From positions 26,429-90,428 of the forward strand of contig NZ_DASVCJ010000069.1 of NCBI RefSeq assembly GCF_036381655.1: DNA of 64,000 nt. Direction: 5' to 3'. Origin of the DNA: Ferrovibrio sp036381655. GTDB lineage: Bacteria; Pseudomonadota; Alphaproteobacteria; Ferrovibrionales; Ferrovibrionaceae. Below are positions 42,320 through 50,789 of this stretch, piece by piece. The first letter of the stretch is position 1. Each line of letters starts with the position of its first letter. Both the position numbers and the translations under genes were made by a program. The notes below the pieces were generated by a model. The model did no database searches, had not been told where the DNA came from, and saw only the letters and a list, made by a program, of their open reading frames with translations.

Positions 42320-44783
42320 GACGTTCTCCCGTCAACAGATCGGCCGCGACGACGGGCTGCTCGGCCGATGCGACGCGGCGCATCCGATCGAAGGCGAGGA
42401 AGCCGACAATATAGAGGCCCAGCGCGGCGGCCAGCGTGACCTCGAAGCCGACGAAAAGCGACAGGACGACGCTGGCGATGGCGCCGATCACGGTGAACAG
42501 GCTGTTCATCGCCCAGGCCCAGGCGATGCTGCCGGCCGGGCTGCCGCGCAAGCCGGATATCCCCAGCGGGAACGGCATGCCGAGGAAATAACCGACCGGC
42601 GCGATCATCGCCATCGCGGCCAGAATGCGGAAGGGCAATGCCGCCGACAGGAACAGCGTCTGGATCGGCTCGTTGAACAGCATGAAGAGGCTGAGCGAGG
42701 CAACGATGCCGCCGAACGGGACGGCCCAGCGCCCTTTCGGAGCGACGCCCAGCCGGGGCGATGTCAGGCTGCCGAGCGCGGCGGACAGCAGCAAGCCGGC
42801 AACCACCGCGGTATACGTGTAAAGCGGCGAGCCGATCAGGCGCATCAGCACCTGGATGAAGACCAGTTCGATGATGATGAAACCGCCGCCCAGACAGGCG
42901 AAATAGGTCAAAGCCGCGCCGCGCGCCGGCCAGGTTTCCCGCCCGGCCCGGGAGAACAGCAGCGGCAGCACGATGACGACCAGCCCGAAGAACAAGCCTG
43001 CCGCGCTCGTCACATAGAGGTGAACCTGATCGAAGGGGATCGGTCCCTTCATCTGCGAATTCAGCAGCCCGGCGGTCGCCTCGTCCAGATAGCCACGCGG
43101 ATCGGCGTGGACGAGGCCGATATGCTTGCGCAGGAAATTGAAATACGGCCGGTCATCGGTGGCCGGCGCAAGTCGATACAGCGAGCGCCTCTCCATGCCA
43201 GCCGTGAAATCGCCGCTGTAGAAAATGGCGGGCAGAAAGCTCTGCGTCAGCGACAGCGGATTTTCGACAAGCGCATTCCGCTCGTCGGGAAAGCGGCTGA
43301 ACCATTCCTGTACGCGGCCGAGCTCTTCGGCAGTCCATGGCTGCATCTTGATCAGGATGGTCGGCAAATGGTCTTCGCCGGGCCGCTGCCAGATCGCGAC
43401 ATGGGAGCGGAAATCGGTGCGGCCCATTTCCCGCCAGGCCAGCGCCGCCGTCGTGATCACCTTTGGAAAGACATGGTGGTTCACCTGCAGAACGCCATTC
43501 TCGCTCAGATGCGAGAAGTATTCCTGATAGGCCTCGGCCGTCTGCAGATAGCTGGTCTGCATCGCGCCGGTGCCGGACGCGATGCTCGAACTGGTATGGT
43601 TGCTGAAGATCTGGATGATGTCGTATTTGGCATCATGCCGGCGCAGATAGCTGCGCCCCTCGCCGGCGACGACATGCACCCGCGGATCGAGGAATATCCC
43701 GCCGTTATAGCGGCTGTATGCCCCGGTGCCGAGATTGACGACGGTGCCGACCATTTCCACGGCATCGACATGCGAGGCGCCATACATCAGTGCGGCCTTG
43801 GTTTCCTGCCCGCCGGCGCTGCCGATGATGAGCACCTTCTGGCCGCTGTCCGCCTTGAGGTATTCCGCCGCCAATACGCCGGAGATCCAGAACTGTTCCC
43901 GAACCTTGGTTTCGCCGGCCTCGATGGCTCTGCGCAGGCCGGCCAGATCGCCGTCGAAGGGATAGATGTAGCTGCTTTGCTGGCCGCCGTCATAGGCGAT
44001 GTGCTTGAAGCGCATCTCGACGCCGTTCTGCACATAATCATCGCCGCTGTCGAAGACATCGATCTTCGAGATCGGGTCCCAGCGGCTGAACTCGATGATC
44101 CCCTGCTCGGCGGCGGTCTTCACGCCGCGCTTGTCCATATGCTGCTTGAATTCCAGGCTGCCGCTCGGCAGCAGGAAGGGCAGAACCAGAAGGATTGGCG
44201 CACCGAGCGCCGCAACCGGACGCCAGAAGACCCATCCGGAAAACAGCACCGCCGCCAGGCAGCCCACGCCGCCCAAAGCGACCAGCAGGCCGCCGGGGCC
44301 GACATATGGCAGCAGGGGCGCCACCAGCAGCGCGCCGGTCGCCGCGCCTGCCAGATCCCAGAAATACAGCCGCGAGATCTGGCCCGCATGGGCCGTGAAT
44401 ACCGCCGACAGCAGCAGGCCGACGAAGAAGAACGGCAGCGAGACGATCAGATACAGCGTCAGGAAAGCCGCTATCTGCCGGATCGGGTGTGCGAGGATTT
44501 CGCGATAATCCAGCGGCAGAGCGTTGGAAACCGGCAGGATCAGAAGGACGGAAACGGCGAACAACAGCGAAAGCCGCGCGCCCTGCGCTTTCAGATCGAC
44601 GCCTTTCGGCAACGGCCGCAAGGTGCGCCATATGCCGGCGACGCCGAAGTCGAACAGCGCGCAGGTCACGATCATGTAGGAAGTGTTCGAGGTCAGGATG
44701 ACATCGAAGACGCGGATCAGCGTCAATTCCGCGGTCAGTGCCGCAAAGGACAAAAGAAAGACGCCTAACAAGACTTGCCGCAT
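42306..44783 (-). CDS. Membrane-embedded spermidine-synthase-like fusion protein
   Basis: 825 residues. An N-terminal block of about six hydrophobic helices (from VLLGVFLLSFAALTAELTLI) is followed by a central soluble domain related to spermidine synthase (about 230-500) and a C-terminal block of about six helices (from VTSAAGLFFGLVVIVL). In the central domain the SAM-binding loop reads GSAGGQETKAALMYGAS and is followed by DAVEMV; the GGGDG of true synthases is not kept, so aminopropyl transfer is doubtful. Such fused MFS/spermidine-synthase-like proteins are common and mostly uncharacterised. It overlaps the SRAP gene at the 3' end by 14 bases. Confidence 0.8.
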   Translation of the reverse strand: MRQVLLGVFLLSFAALTAELTLIRVFDVILTSNTSYMIVTCALFDFGVAGIWRTLRPLPKGVDLKAQGARLSLLFAVSVLLILPVSNALPLDYREILAHPIRQIAAFLTLYLIVSLPFFFVGLLLSAVFTAHAGQISRLYFWDLAGAATGALLVAPLLPYVGPGGLLVALGGVGCLAAVLFSGWVFWRPVAALGAPILLVLPFLLPSGSLEFKQHMDKRGVKTAAEQGIIEFSRWDPISKIDVFDSGDDYVQNGVEMRFKHIAYDGGQQSSYIYPFDGDLAGLRRAIEAGETKVREQFWISGVLAAEYLKADSGQKVLIIGSAGGQETKAALMYGASHVDAVEMVGTVVNLGTGAYSRYNGGIFLDPRVHVVAGEGRSYLRRHDAKYDIIQIFSNHTSSSIASGTGAMQTSYLQTAEAYQEYFSHLSENGVLQVNHHVFPKVITTAALAWREMGRTDFRSHVAIWQRPGEDHLPTILIKMQPWTAEELGRVQEWFSRFPDERNALVENPLSLTQSFLPAIFYSGDFTAGMERRSLYRLAPATDDRPYFNFLRKHIGLVHADPRGYLDEATAGLLNSQMKGPIPFDQVHLYVTSAAGLFFGLVVIVLPLLFSRAGRETWPARGAALTYFACLGGGFIIIELVFIQVLMRLIGSPLYTYTAVVAGLLLSAALGSLTSPRLGVAPKGRWAVPFGGIVASLSLFMLFNEPIQTLFLSAALPFRILAAMAMIAPVGYFLGMPFPLGISGLRGSPAGSIAWAWAMNSLFTVIGAIASVVLSLFVGFEVTLAAALGLYIVGFLAFDRMRRVASAEQPVVAADLLTGERPRRL

Positions 44784-44906
44784 GGCACCGCTCCCCGAAG
44801 AATGTGCGGCGACGCTACTCCGTGGGCGGTGCTGCGGCTGTGACTGATCGGTGGCTACTAGAGCGAAAACTCAAAGAAACTTTAATCTACCGCGCCAAGA
44901 ACGGTT

Positions 44907-45659
44907 TCAGGTGAGCATCTGCCCGCCATCGACGGCGACGGTCTGGCCGGTCACCCAGCTTGCGGCCGACGAGCACAGGAAGATCGCCAGATTGGCGACC
45001 TCCTCCGGCCGCCCCATGCGGCCGAACGGGATGGTGTCCAGTATCGAGCTATACAGCTTCGGATTGCCGGTCTTGGCCTGATCCCAGACGCCGCCGGGGA
45101 ACTCGATCGAGCCCGGCGCGATGCAGTTCACCCGGATATTCTTGCCGGCAAGAGCGGCCGCCTGGGTCAAGGTGTACTGGATCAATGCGGCTTTGACGGC
45201 GCCGTAAGGCGGCGTGCGGGCGCTCGGCATCAGTCCGGAAATCGAGGAGATATGCAGAATGGCCCCGCCGCCGGCTTTCGCGAGATACGGGATGGCGGTG
45301 TGGCTGGCCCGCACGCTGCCCATCAGGTCGACATTGATGGAGGCCGCCCAGCCATCCTCGTCGTCGGTGCGGCCGAAACCCGAGGCGTTATTGACCAGAA
45401 TGTCAATGCCGCCGAGCGCGCCGGCCGCCGCTTCGACATAGCGCCGCACCGAAGGGCCATCGCCAAGATCGCAGGTCCCGGCATGGGCCCTGCCGCCTCT
45501 GGCCTTCAGCTCGGCCTCGGTTTCCCGCAAGGCGCCCTCGCTGCGGGCGCAGATCGAGACATCCGCCCCCTCGCTCGCAAAGGCCAAGGCGATCGACCGG
45601 CCGATCCCTCTGCTGCCGCCGGCAACCACCACACGCTTGCCCTTCAATCCAAGTTCCAT
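44907..45659 (-). CDS. SDR-family oxidoreductase (3-oxoacyl-ACP-reductase type)
   Basis: 250 residues, classical SDR. The cofactor loop VVVAGGSRGIGRSIALAF, the NNAS region ILVNNASGFG, and the catalytic Ser in HISSISG with Tyr/Lys in YGAVKAAL are all present, followed by NIRVNCIAPGSIEFP. Substrate unknown; most similar in type to FabG-like reductases. It is single, 123 bases after the start of the spermidine-synthase-like gene and 54 bases before the end of the glutamate-synthase-like gene. Confidence 0.92.
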   Translation of the reverse strand: MELGLKGKRVVVAGGSRGIGRSIALAFASEGADVSICARSEGALRETEAELKARGGRAHAGTCDLGDGPSVRRYVEAAAGALGGIDILVNNASGFGRTDDEDGWAASINVDLMGSVRASHTAIPYLAKAGGGAILHISSISGLMPSARTPPYGAVKAALIQYTLTQAAALAGKNIRVNCIAPGSIEFPGGVWDQAKTGNPKLYSSILDTIPFGRMGRPEEVANLAIFLCSSAASWVTGQTVAVDGGQMLT

Positions 45660-45713
45660 GGCCTCTCTCCTCCCGATTCTCGGCGCTGTCGCCCGCGATT
45701 GTATCAGATACGG

Positions 45714-47135
45714 CTAAAGCTGGGGCGCAAGGCCATGGACGCGAACGTGGTGCGCCTTGAGGTCGCGGACCGACTTGCAGCCGCAGGCATGGGCAATCGC
45801 CTCGACGTCATGCTGCACGGCGCGGGCATAATTCGCCACCCGCACCGCCTTGCGGGTCGGGTCGAGGCCCCGCATGAAGCGCGGATCGTTCGAGGTCACG
45901 CCGGTCGGGCAATGTCCGGTATTGCATTTCATCGCCTGGATGCAGCCGAGCGAGAACATGAAGCCGCGCGCCGAAACGACGTAGTCGGCGCCCATGCAGA
46001 TCGCCCAGGCGACCTTGTCCGGCGTCAGCAGCTTGCCGGAGGCCACCAGCCGGATACGGTCGCGCAATTCGTAGCGCCGGCATTTCTCGGCGACGATCGG
46101 CAAGGCCTGCACGATCGAGCGGCCGACATAATCGGCCAGCGGCGCCGGCGCGGCGCCCGTGCCGCCTTCGGCGCCGTCGAGCTGGATGTAGTCCGGCGCT
46201 TCTTCCTTGCGGGTTTTCAGATAGGAGAAAAGCTCGTCGATAAAGCGCTCGTCGCCCAGCGCCATCTTGATGCCGACCGGCTTGTCGGCGATCTTGCGCA
46301 CGCGGTTGATGAGGGCCACCAGCGAGGGGATGTCGGTCACCTCGCGATGGCGGCTGGGCGAGATCGAGGCCTTGCCCGGTTCGATCAGGCGTATCTTGGC
46401 GATCTCGCCGGTGACTTTCGAGCCGGGCAGGATGCCGCCGCGGCCGGGCTTGGCGCCCTGGCTCAGCTTGATGCAGACCATCTTGACTTGCGGAAGGGCG
46501 ACGACGGCTCTCAATCGCTCTTCATCGAGATTGCCATCGCGGTCGCGCACGCCGTATTTCGCCGTGCCGATCTGAAAGACGATGTCGCAGCCGCCCGAGA
46601 GGTGATACGGCGACAAGCCGCCCTCGCCGGTATCCAGCCACACCCCGGCCATCTTCGCGCCATGCGACAGCGCGGTCACCGCCGCGGAAGACAATGCGCC
46701 ATAGCTCATGCCCGAGATATGGAAGAAGCTGCTCGGCTTATACGGCTGGCCGACGATCCCCCTGCCGATCCATTTGCCGGTATAGGGCTCGGCTTCGTCG
46801 TCGTTCACCGGAAAGGGCGAATGCAGGAAGAAGACATGACCGCTCTCCTGCGCATTCACCTCCGATCCGAAGGCAACGTAATTCGACACCCCCTTGGCGG
46901 ACCGATACACCCAGGCGCGGGTCAGCCGGTTGAACGGCCTCTCCTCCCAATCGGCGGTGAACCAGTACTGGCGAAAATATTCGCCCAAGTTTTCCATGAT
47001 GTAGCGGAAGCGCCCGTAGATCGGGAAGTTGCGGCGCACCGCATGATCGCGCTGGATCCAGCGGTCGTAGACATAGAACCAAGCCATCGTGCCGGCCGCC
47101 GTGACGGCCAAGGCGGCGAAGATATAAGCGACCAT
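45714..47135 (-). CDS. FMN-binding glutamate synthase family protein, membrane-anchored
   Basis: 473 residues. One hydrophobic helix at the N-terminus (MVAYIFAALAVTAAGTMAWF) is followed by a GltB-like FMN barrel: ISGMSYGALSSAAVTALSHG, HLSGGCDIVFQIGTAKYGVR, MVCIKLSQGAKPGRGG, and YIQLDGAEGGTGAAPAP. The C-terminal MKCNTGHCPTGVTSND has cysteines that resemble the 3Fe-4S cluster region of glutamate synthase. It lacks the amidotransferase domain. Physiological role is unknown. I chose the ATG at 47133-47135; an upstream start would add 19 unlike residues. Confidence 0.87.
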   Translation of the reverse strand: MVAYIFAALAVTAAGTMAWFYVYDRWIQRDHAVRRNFPIYGRFRYIMENLGEYFRQYWFTADWEERPFNRLTRAWVYRSAKGVSNYVAFGSEVNAQESGHVFFLHSPFPVNDDEAEPYTGKWIGRGIVGQPYKPSSFFHISGMSYGALSSAAVTALSHGAKMAGVWLDTGEGGLSPYHLSGGCDIVFQIGTAKYGVRDRDGNLDEERLRAVVALPQVKMVCIKLSQGAKPGRGGILPGSKVTGEIAKIRLIEPGKASISPSRHREVTDIPSLVALINRVRKIADKPVGIKMALGDERFIDELFSYLKTRKEEAPDYIQLDGAEGGTGAAPAPLADYVGRSIVQALPIVAEKCRRYELRDRIRLVASGKLLTPDKVAWAICMGADYVVSARGFMFSLGCIQAMKCNTGHCPTGVTSNDPRFMRGLDPTRKAVRVANYARAVQHDVEAIAHACGCKSVRDLKAHHVRVHGLAPQL

Positions 47136-47219
47136 CCCTGTCTCCCACCCCGCTATGCCGCCTCGCGCGGGCGGCTTGGGCCAGTGTAACACAATTTTCG
47201 CTAGAACGAGCTCCGGTCT

Positions 47220-48611
47220 TTACGGCCTCGGTCCCAGCATCGTCTTCGGATCGGCCAGCCGGTCATACTCCTCCGCGGTCAGGAAGCCGAGCGCCACGGC
47301 GGCTTCCTTCGGGCTGGTGCCTTCCGCGAAGGCCTTGTTGACGATCTGCGCCACGCGGTCATAGCCGAGATGCGGATTGAGCGCCGTCGCCAGCATGATC
47401 GAATGCTCGACATTGCGCTGCAGCGTAGCCCGGTTGGGTTCGATGCCGGCGATCATCTCGTCGCCGAAGACCGTCGCGGCATCGGCGAGCAGCGCGATCG
47501 ACTCCAGCAGGTTGCGCACGATGACCGGTTTGGCAACATTCAGCTCGAAATGGCCGGCCGCGGCGGCATGGGTGACCGCTACGTGATTGCCCATGACCTG
47601 ATAGCAGACCTGCAGCAACGCCTCGGCCAGGGTCGGATTGCGCTTGCCCGGCATGATCGACGATGTGAGGCCGTCATGCGGCAGCACCAGCTCGGCCAGG
47701 CCGGCGCGCGGCCCGGAGCCGAGGAAGCGGATATCGTTGGCGATCTTGGCCAGCGAGACCGCGATGGTGTTCAACTCGCCGCTGGCCTCGACCAGGGCGT
47801 CATGCGCCCCCATGCCCTCGAACTTGTTCGGATTGGCAACGAAGGGCAACCCGGTCAGTTCCGCCAGTTCCGCAGCGAAGGCCGTATCGAATCCGGCCTT
47901 GGCGTTCAGGCCGGTCCCGACCGCAGTGCCGCCCTGCGCCAGCATATATAACCGCGGCAGCACCGCCTCGATGCGGACCACGGCGAGTTCGACCTGGCGC
48001 GCCATCGCACCGAAGCCCTGGCCCAGGGTCATCGGCGTGGCGTCCTGAAGATGCGTGCGGGCGACCTTGACGATATCCGCCCATGCCTGCGCCTTGGCAG
48101 CGAGATGGCCGTGCAGAGTCTTCAGGGCCGGGACCAGCCGGTGCTGCAATTCCAGCACGGTGACGATGTGCATCACGGTCGGGAAGGTGTCGTTCGAGGA
48201 TTGCCCGCGATTGACGTGATCGTTCGGATGCACCGGCTTCTTGGTGCCGAGCGGCTGGCCGAGGATTTCGTTGGCGCGGTTGGCGATCACCTCATTGGCA
48301 TTCATGTTGGTGGCGGTGCCCGAGCCGATCTGCCAGACCGGCAGCGGGAAGTGATCGTCGAACCTGCCCTCGCTGACCTCACGGGCCGCCTGCTGCAGCG
48401 CCTCGACGATGTCGGGCGGCAATTCGCCCAGTTTGGCATTGGCCCGGGCGGCGGCGAGCTTTTGCAGCCCGATCGCACGGGTCAGCGCCGGCGGCAGCTT
48501 CTCCCGGCCGATCCTGAACAGGTTCAGCGCCCGCTGGGTCTGCGCCCCCCAGTAACGGTCGGCGGGGACTTCGACGGTACCGAAAGCATCGCGTTCCTGA
48601 CGGGTCTGCAT
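47220..48611 (-). CDS. fumC: Class II fumarate hydratase
   Basis: 463 residues, iron-independent fumarase of the TCA cycle. Visible family parts: DRYWGAQTQRAL near the start, SSNDTFPTVMHI, HLQDATPMTLGQ with the active-site region, GTAVGTGLNAKAGF, and the signature SSIMPGKRNPTLAE with the catalytic Ser. The ATG at 48609-48611 is used; a GTG one codon earlier is possible. An 84-base gap separates it from the upstream start of the glutamate-synthase-like gene. Confidence 0.95.
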   Translation of the reverse strand: MQTRQERDAFGTVEVPADRYWGAQTQRALNLFRIGREKLPPALTRAIGLQKLAAARANAKLGELPPDIVEALQQAAREVSEGRFDDHFPLPVWQIGSGTATNMNANEVIANRANEILGQPLGTKKPVHPNDHVNRGQSSNDTFPTVMHIVTVLELQHRLVPALKTLHGHLAAKAQAWADIVKVARTHLQDATPMTLGQGFGAMARQVELAVVRIEAVLPRLYMLAQGGTAVGTGLNAKAGFDTAFAAELAELTGLPFVANPNKFEGMGAHDALVEASGELNTIAVSLAKIANDIRFLGSGPRAGLAELVLPHDGLTSSIMPGKRNPTLAEALLQVCYQVMGNHVAVTHAAAAGHFELNVAKPVIVRNLLESIALLADAATVFGDEMIAGIEPNRATLQRNVEHSIMLATALNPHLGYDRVAQIVNKAFAEGTSPKEAAVALGFLTAEEYDRLADPKTMLGPRP

Positions 48612-48758
48612 CACTGCCTCGCATTCAAGCCTGATTTCTAATCTGCCTGGAATCCGCGCCCTCGGATCGGGCGATTCCTTGCTTTCAGTCTTTCATATAG
48701 GGCGTCGCCGCCGAATTTGTGGCCGGAAATACCTCTCTTCCTTTGCACTGCCTGCTCT

Positions 48759-49661
48759 CTACTGCGGCCTTGACCACAGCCAGGTCAGCTCATGCTTGTT
48801 GTGATGCAGATGCAGGAGCCGGCTGCCGGGGATCGCGGCAAAGGCGCGCGCGGTTTCGTGATCCGTCTCGCCCTGGAACTTGAGCGTGCAGATGGCGCGG
48901 CGCAGGTTGCCGGCGGCCAGCCAGCGTTCGACCAGCTTGAGCAGCCGCGCCGGATAGCAGATCACATCCGAGCAGAGCCAATCGACATGCTTGAACTCGC
49001 GCGGCTCCAGCGCGAAGGCACTGCCCTGTTGCCAGGCCACGTTCGGCATCGCGGCGACAGCGGCGGCAAGCGGCGCCTTGTCGATGGCGGTGACTCTGGC
49101 GCCGCATTGCGCCAGCACCCAGCTCCAGCCGCCCGGCGACGCGCCGAGATCGAGGCAGACATCCCCCGCTTTCGGCAACTCGCCGAATCGCGTCAGCGCC
49201 TCCCAGAGTTTCAGATAGGCGCGGTTGGGCGGGCCGCTCCTGTCTTCGACGAAGCCATACTCGCCATGCGGCACCGGGCTGGAACAGCGCGCTGCATAGA
49301 GCATGCGGTCCGGCGCCAGCAGAGTGAAGGAGCCCAGCGGTGCCGCCGGCAATGGCGCGCCGAAAACGAGCGGCTTGGCCGAGACATGCGGCAGCTTCTC
49401 GACGATCAGCCTAGCGCGGCGGTGATGCAGCGGCGCATAGGCGACCCAGTTGCGCTGGATGCCTTTCAGCTTCGCCGCCGCATCGCCGATCGACTCGATC
49501 GCGATTTCCCGAACATCGAACCAGATATTTGCGGCCCAGGCGGCATGTCCCCCTTCGCCGTCGCATAAGAGCAGCCGGCCATGCTCGGCCATGATGCGGC
49601 CGGCAAGCTCCTTGCGAAGTTGATCCTCGAGGCCTTCGGCGGCGAGATAGCCGGTGATCAT
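48759..49661 (-). CDS. RlmM/FtsJ-like RNA methyltransferase
   Basis: 300 residues. The N-terminal half (about 1-140) is a substrate-binding region (GYLAAEGLEDQLRKELAGRI, ARLIVEKLP, PHGEYGFVEDRSGPP). The C-terminal half is an FtsJ-type methyltransferase with CLDLGASPGGWSWVL, AIDKAPL, LCSDVICYP, CTLKFQGETD and HNKHELTW, giving a Lys-Asp-Lys-Glu set typical of 2'-O-methyltransferases. The closest well-known relative in layout is RlmM (YgdE), which methylates C2498 of 23S rRNA. Its ATG overlaps the stop of the FitA-type antitoxin gene by four bases. Confidence 0.85.
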   Translation of the reverse strand: MITGYLAAEGLEDQLRKELAGRIMAEHGRLLLCDGEGGHAAWAANIWFDVREIAIESIGDAAAKLKGIQRNWVAYAPLHHRRARLIVEKLPHVSAKPLVFGAPLPAAPLGSFTLLAPDRMLYAARCSSPVPHGEYGFVEDRSGPPNRAYLKLWEALTRFGELPKAGDVCLDLGASPGGWSWVLAQCGARVTAIDKAPLAAAVAAMPNVAWQQGSAFALEPREFKHVDWLCSDVICYPARLLKLVERWLAAGNLRRAICTLKFQGETDHETARAFAAIPGSRLLHLHHNKHELTWLWSRPQ

Positions 49662-49846
49662 CGCGCAGCGTCACCCGATTGCGGGCCGAAGCCGTCCGCA
49701 ATGACCTTCTCCAGCGGCAGATCGGCCAGCACGGCATGCAGGATGGTCCGCGCCTCGTCCTCCATGGACCATCCATTGATGGCGGCGCTCAGACGCAGCC
49801 GGTATTTCACCTCATCGTCGAGGTTGCGGATCGTGATGCTGGCCAT
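49658..49846 (-). CDS. FitA-type ribbon-helix-helix antitoxin without a toxin partner
   Basis: 62 residues. MASITIRNLDDEVKYRLRLS, AINGWSMEDEARTIL match FitA/StbC-like RHH antitoxins that bind DNA and a VapC/FitB PIN toxin. No PIN-domain gene adjoins it; the next gene, overlapping by ATGA, is the RlmM-like methyltransferase. The ATG at 49844-49846 gives the standard start; a longer in-frame reading adds 9 residues. Direct and inverted TGCAATCA/TTGCA elements 20 bases upstream look like its own operator. Confidence 0.85.
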   Translation of the reverse strand: MASITIRNLDDEVKYRLRLSAAINGWSMEDEARTILHAVLADLPLEKVIADGFGPQSGDAAR

Positions 49847-49867
49847 ACCCACCTCTCTTACCGTGTT

Positions 49868-49891
49868 TTGCAATCACTGCAATCAATGCAA
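49868..49891 (-). promoter_or_regulatory. Candidate operator of the FitA-type antitoxin
   Basis: TGCAATCA occurs twice (49869-49876, 49878-49885), and TTGCA/TGCAA (49868-49872 and 49887-49891) bound the site as inverted arms. It lies 22-45 bases upstream of the antitoxin ATG. RHH antitoxins usually bind such repeats and repress their own promoters; binding here is inference. Confidence 0.4.
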
Positions 49892-49900
49892 CAGCAAGGT

Positions 49901-50014
49901 CCGTTTTTGACCGTTACGGACCGCCGAGGACCGCTTTTGACCGCCACGGCCCGATTTCGCGACCGCCCTTGACCGCTGTCGGCCGCTCCAGCCCGCTCCA
50001 GCCCGCTGCGGCCC
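49901..50014. repeat. Imperfect ~30-bp tandem repeats and three 10-bp GC units
   Basis: The 469-base gap before rpsF begins with three related cores (CCG, pyrimidines, TTGACCG, then a variable YYRYGG end) at 49901-49919, 49931-49949 and 49963-49982, that is, spaced 30 and 32 bases. Next come three 10-bp units, two identical GCTCCAGCCC (49985-50004) and GCTGCGGCCC. The following 50066-50130 is AT-rich with ATTATG three times. No gene is evident before the rpsF promoter. Confidence 0.55.
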
Positions 50015-50174
50015 ACCGCCACGAACCGCGCCGACGATGGCCAAAGCATCCGGCGGAGCGGGGTTGGATTACAAGATTATGCAGGATTATGAACCAAAAA
50101 TTATGAACATAAATCGAACATAAGGCAAGCAAAGTCAAGGACCCGCCCCAGCTTCGGCCTCTCCCGCCTTCTCC

Positions 50175-50202
50175 TTGCGCGGCGGCGCGAAATCGCTATA
50201 GT
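50175..50202 (+). promoter_or_regulatory. rpsF operon promoter
   Basis: TTGCGC (50175-50180) and TATAGT (50197-50202) are spaced 16 bases, 114 bases before the rpsF ATG. The -10 context GCTATAGTCCGCGCCC is typical of strong alphaproteobacterial promoters for translation genes. It gives a leader of about 105 bases. Confidence 0.65.
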
Positions 50203-50261
50203 CCGCGCCCTTACATAGCTCCTTGCTGGACACCTACCGGGTCCGGCTAGGCCCGATCCGC

Positions 50262-50278
50262 CGGCGCATGGGGCGCCG
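50262..50278 (+). promoter_or_regulatory. rpsF leader stem-loop
   Basis: CGGCGC and GCGCCG form a perfect 6-bp stem around ATGGG in the rpsF 5' leader, 38 bases before the start codon, with several CCG triplets around it. A conserved S6:S18-binding RNA motif with a CCG element exists in many rpsF leaders; I cannot show that this is that motif without a covariance model. Confidence 0.4.
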
Positions 50279-50315
50279 CCGCACCGGGCCGCATCAGCCA
50301 GAAGGAGAGCTGCCG

Positions 50316-50789
50316 ATGGCGTTCTACGAGAACGTTTTCATCGCGCGCCAGGACATCTCGCCCACCCAGGTCGAGGCATTGGCCGCGCAATTCGCAGAGA
50401 TCATCAAGGGCCAGGGCGGCGAGGTCACCAAGACCGAGCAGTGGGGCCTGCGCAATCTCGCCTACCGCATCAAGAAGAACAAGAAAGGGCATTATGTGCT
50501 CATGAACATCTCGGCCAGCGGCGAAGCCGTTGCCGAGCTGGAGCGCAACATGCGCATTCATGAGGACATCCTGCGCTATCTGACCGTGCGCGTCGAAAAG
50601 CTGGAAGACGGTCCGTCGGCCGTCGTGCTGAACAAGGATCGCGGCGAGCGCAGCGATCGCGGCGATCGTGGTTTCGGTGACCGCGGCTTCGGCGGCGGCC
50701 GGGGCGGCTTCGGCGGCGATCGCGGCGAGCGCCGTCCGCGTTTCGAACGTGAAGAATCTGCTGCTGCTGCTGCTGGGGAGAGCGCGTAA
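50316..50789 (+). CDS. rpsF: 30S ribosomal protein S6
   Basis: 157 residues; residues 1-95 are the S6 fold (MAFYENVFIARQDIS, GGEVTKTEQWGLRNLAYRIK, GHYVLMNISASGEAV, EDILRYLTVRV). The tail from about 105 is Gly/Arg/Asp-rich (RGERSDRGDRGFGDRGFGGG) and ends in an acidic-alanine stretch, making the protein longer than E. coli S6 (about 131-135). AAGGAGAG precedes the ATG. S6 pairs with S18 on the 30S platform; rpsR starts on the last base of the stop. Confidence 0.97.
   Translation: MAFYENVFIARQDISPTQVEALAAQFAEIIKGQGGEVTKTEQWGLRNLAYRIKKNKKGHYVLMNISASGEAVAELERNMRIHEDILRYLTVRVEKLEDGPSAVVLNKDRGERSDRGDRGFGDRGFGGGRGGFGGDRGERRPRFEREESAAAAAGESA

Noticed and set aside
43020..44768. A 582-codon plus-strand frame inside the spermidine-synthase-like gene
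   Set aside because: The translation is low-complexity Gln/Arg/Ala-rich and antisense to a coherent membrane protein.
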